Assembly: GCA_002687025.1 (NCBI GenBank)
Contig: NYZG01000330.1
Span: forward strand, 1-11,918
Reading direction: 5' to 3'
Source: Candidatus Poribacteria bacterium
Lineage (GTDB): Bacteria; Poribacteria; WGA-4E; GCA-2687025
Length of the DNA stretch: 11,918 nt
Part shown: in pieces, positions 9,619-11,918 of the stretch
How positions within the stretch are numbered: position 1 is the first letter of the stretch
How the letters are laid out: every line of letters begins with the position of its first letter
Program-made: the position numbers and the translations under genes
The notes under the pieces: model-generated
The model's database searches: none
Told to the model about the DNA's origin: nothing
The model's input: the letters and a program-made list of their open reading frames with translations, nothing else

Positions 9619-11918
9619 GTGAAGGCCGCGAACCCCCAGATCCCGTACTCGCGCGAAGACCTGCTGAACCCAGGCCCGCCTCGCGCGTACCGCGGACGCG
9701 AGTTGGATAACATCGGCTTCCCTCTCGGCGGCATCGGCACGGGCATGATCTCGCTCGGAGGCTGGGGTCAGCTGTACGATTTCGAGATATTCAACCGCCC
9801 GGCCAAAGGCCTCGAATTCAACTACACGTTCTTCACGCTGCACGCGCAACGCGAGGGGTCGGATCCCATCACGCGGGTAGTCCAGGGGCCGGTCGCAGGT
9901 GGCAGCTATACGGGTCGCGGCTGGGGAGTCACTCGGTTGGACGGGTCGGGTCTGCCGCATTTCTCCTCCGTGGAGTTCACCGGGCAGTTCCCATGCGCCC
10001 GGCTGGATTTCGACGACGACAGCGTCCCGCTCGACGTCGCCATGGAGGCGTTCAACCCCTTCATCCCGCTGAACCCGGACGATTCCGGCCTTCCCGCGGC
10101 GCTCTTCACCTTCATCCTGACGAACCCGGGTGACGCGCCGGTCGACGTGACGCTCTTCGCGAACCTGGAGAACAAAGTCGGCCACCCCGATACGGGCGAC
10201 GGCCGCATCGAATACTTCGACGACGGCGCCGCACGCGGTCTGAAGATGAGCAGCGCGAAGCACGACCCGTTCTCGGCCCGGTACGGCACGCTCGCGCTCG
10301 CGACATCCCACGAGGAGCTGAACGTCCAAACCCACTGGTTCCGTGGCGGATGGTTCGACGCGCTCCACCGGTTCTGGGACCAGGCGTGCGAAGGAGAGTT
10401 GGAGGAGAACCGCGAGCCGGCCACGATCGAGAACGGCACGGACGTGGGTTCCATCGGCCTGAAGGCGACCGTGCAACCAGGCGAGACCGTGCGCCTGCCC
10501 GTGTGGATCGTCTGGCACAACCCCAACCACGAGAAGTACTGGGGACGCGCCGACGGCGAGCGACCCGTGTGGCGCAACCATTACGCCACGCTTTACGACG
10601 ACGCGCCGGCCGTCGCGACGTACATCGCGGAGAACTACGCGCGCCTTGAAGGCGACACGGGCCGATTTGCCGATGCGCTCTTCTTGTCGACGCTGCCCGC
10701 GCCCGTCCTGGACGCCGTCTCGTCACAGATTTCCATCCTCAAGACGACCACATGTCTCCGCCTCGAAGACGGCACTTTCTACGGCTGGGAGGGGGGCAAC
10801 CCGGACAGCGGGTGCTGTGAGGGCACCTGCACGCACGTCTGGAACTACGCGCAAGCGCTGCCCTACCTGTTCCCCAGCCTCGAGCGCACGATCCGCGAGA
10901 AAGACTACGAGATCAACCTGCACGACGACGGCCACATGACGTTCCGCATGCCGTTGCCATTGGGCGTGATCCCGGAGCCGGGCTTCCACGCCGCTACGGA
11001 CGGCCAACTCGGCGGCGTCATGAAGGTGTATCGTGAGTGGCTGATCTGCGGCGACGACGAGTGGCTGGCGCGGCTGTGGCCGTCCGTGAAGGGGTCGCTC
11101 GAATACGCCTGGAAGTACTGGGACCGCGACCAGGACGGCGTCATGGAAGGCGTCCAGCACAACACCTACGACATCGAGTTCTACGGCCCGAACACGATGC
11201 TGGGCAGCTTCTACCTCGGCGCGTTGCGCGCTGCCGAGGAGATGGGCCGCCACCTCGGAGACACGGAGGCCGCGGACCTGTACCGAAGCGTCTTCGAGAG
11301 CGGCCGCGAGGGACACGAGGTCCTCTTCAACGGCGACTACTACATCCAGGACGTGCGGCTCGAGGCGCAGGAGCAGTCCTCGCACGGGGCCGATGTCGCG
11401 TTCGGCGGGCAGTCGCTGGACCCGCTGAATCCCAGCTACCCGAAGTACCAATACGGCAAGGGATGCCTGTCTGACCAGATGATCGGGCAGTGGTTCTCGC
11501 GCATCGTGGGCCTCGGCGACCTGTTCGACGCCGACAACGTGCGCGCTACGATGGCTTCGATCTTCCGCTACAACTGGCGCGGCGATCTCTCCGACCACGC
11601 CAATCCACAGCGCATCTACGCCCTGAACGATGAGGCCGGGCTGTTGCTGGGAAGCTGGCCGCACGGCGAGCGTCCCGCCCTCCCGTTCGTGTACTCCGAC
11701 GAAGTCTGGTGCGGCATCGAGTACCAGGTCGCGAGCCATCTGATCTATGAGGGGATGGTCGAGGAGGGCCTCGCCGTCGTGAAGGGCGTGCGCGACCGGC
11801 ACACCGGCGAGCGGCGCAACCCATGGGACGAATTCGAGTGTGGTCACCACTACGCGCGGTCGATGGCGGCGTACTCGGTCCTGCTGGCGCTGGCCGACTT
11901 CCGCTACCACGCGCAGCG
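9619..11918 (+). CDS. Glycoside hydrolase family 116 (GBA2-like beta-glycosidase), 3' partial
   Basis: The frame opens at GTG 9619 and is still open at the right edge, giving 766 residues. GH116 enzymes cleave beta-glucosides, beta-xylosides or glucosylceramide with retention of configuration. The N-terminal beta-sandwich begins with the family signature NIGFPLGGIGTGMISLGGWG (31-50) and runs to about residue 370. The C-terminal (alpha/alpha)6 domain contains the predicted nucleophile Glu510 in DQDGVMEGVQHNTYD, the predicted acid/base Asp694 in VYSDEVWCGIEY, and the conserved ECGHHYARSM at 740-749 close to the domain end. The Glu-Asp separation (184 residues) exceeds the roughly 150 of human GBA2 and TxGH116. 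Part of the extra length lies around VRLEAQEQSSHGADVAFGGQ and NPSYPKYQYGKG, after DYYIQD. No signal peptide, so probably cytoplasmic. Substrate is not determinable. Confidence 0.9.
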   Translation, partial: MKAANPQIPYSREDLLNPGPPRAYRGRELDNIGFPLGGIGTGMISLGGWGQLYDFEIFNRPAKGLEFNYTFFTLHAQREGSDPITRVVQGPVAGGSYTGRGWGVTRLDGSGLPHFSSVEFTGQFPCARLDFDDDSVPLDVAMEAFNPFIPLNPDDSGLPAALFTFILTNPGDAPVDVTLFANLENKVGHPDTGDGRIEYFDDGAARGLKMSSAKHDPFSARYGTLALATSHEELNVQTHWFRGGWFDALHRFWDQACEGELEENREPATIENGTDVGSIGLKATVQPGETVRLPVWIVWHNPNHEKYWGRADGERPVWRNHYATLYDDAPAVATYIAENYARLEGDTGRFADALFLSTLPAPVLDAVSSQISILKTTTCLRLEDGTFYGWEGGNPDSGCCEGTCTHVWNYAQALPYLFPSLERTIREKDYEINLHDDGHMTFRMPLPLGVIPEPGFHAATDGQLGGVMKVYREWLICGDDEWLARLWPSVKGSLEYAWKYWDRDQDGVMEGVQHNTYDIEFYGPNTMLGSFYLGALRAAEEMGRHLGDTEAADLYRSVFESGREGHEVLFNGDYYIQDVRLEAQEQSSHGADVAFGGQSLDPLNPSYPKYQYGKGCLSDQMIGQWFSRIVGLGDLFDADNVRATMASIFRYNWRGDLSDHANPQRIYALNDEAGLLLGSWPHGERPALPFVYSDEVWCGIEYQVASHLIYEGMVEEGLAVVKGVRDRHTGERRNPWDEFECGHHYARSMAAYSVLLALADFRYHAQ

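Noticed and set aside
9532..10581. Long minus-strand open frame (349 codons) opposite the GH116 gene
   Set aside because: The plus strand over this span encodes unmistakable GH116 sequence with a GGAGG ribosome binding site. The minus-strand translation is Arg/Val-rich with no family pattern, a typical antisense shadow in high-GC DNA.
10723..11910. Long minus-strand open frame (395 codons) opposite the GH116 catalytic domain
   Set aside because: It is antisense to the conserved catalytic domain (VMEGVQHNTYD, SDEVWCGIEY) and has no recognisable motif.
1..11918. CRISPR array, tRNA, rRNA or complete insertion sequence
   Set aside because: No regularly spaced direct repeats, no cloverleaf or rRNA signature and no transposase frame were found; the only mobile-element trace is the integrase stub.

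Overview
This is a high-GC bacterial fragment carrying accessory genes in mixed orientations. The best taxonomic clue is the partial protein at the left edge. It ends in a FlgD-like Ig fold of the 'NPFNPETWIPFEL ... YWDGRN ... VASGVYVYEL' type, which I associate with Candidatus Poribacteria (sponge-associated) and related uncultured lineages. The neighbouring genes (a sugar isomerase-like TIM barrel, a GH116 glycosidase, an iron alcohol dehydrogenase, an MFS carrier) suit a heterotroph living on complex glycans. The assignment is a judgement from memory, not a search.

Layout. 1-266 (+): C-terminal end of a FlgD-like-tailed surface or secreted protein, followed by a strong hairpin. 415-1203 (+): xylose isomerase-like TIM-barrel protein. 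1228-2421 (-): group III iron-type alcohol dehydrogenase. 2406-2549 (-): 47-residue N-terminal stub of a tyrosine recombinase, with a promoter-like sequence upstream, overlapping the dehydrogenase start. 2723-4021 (-): MFS transporter. 4308-6368 (+): the outstanding gene, a single polypeptide that joins the C-terminal part of bacterial RNA polymerase beta (rpoB) to a stripped-down beta' (rpoC) catalytic core with an intact DxDxD metal site. 6369-6680: no supportable gene. 6681-7097 (-): SnoaL/NTF2-like protein. 7243-7503 (-): fragment of an ECF sigma factor (sigma-2 region only). 7797-9230 (-): alpha/alpha-toroid plus beta-propeller protein. 9619 to the right edge (+): GH116 glycosidase, cut off by the window end.

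The locus reads as a mosaic. Ordinary metabolic genes are interspersed with three pieces of once-larger genes: an integrase stub, a sigma fragment and an RNA polymerase-like gene broken at its 5' end. Homology of the polymerase-like gene to beta continues upstream of its only usable start, through the GDK...RHG motif, to an in-frame TGA at 4263-4265. Beta-like sequence may continue before that in another frame. It is therefore either a truncated and frameshifted relic of a larger beta-beta' fusion, or a compact polymerase-like protein whose true 5' end is obscured by an indel. The long open frame and intact catalytic triad make it worth testing as a functional protein.
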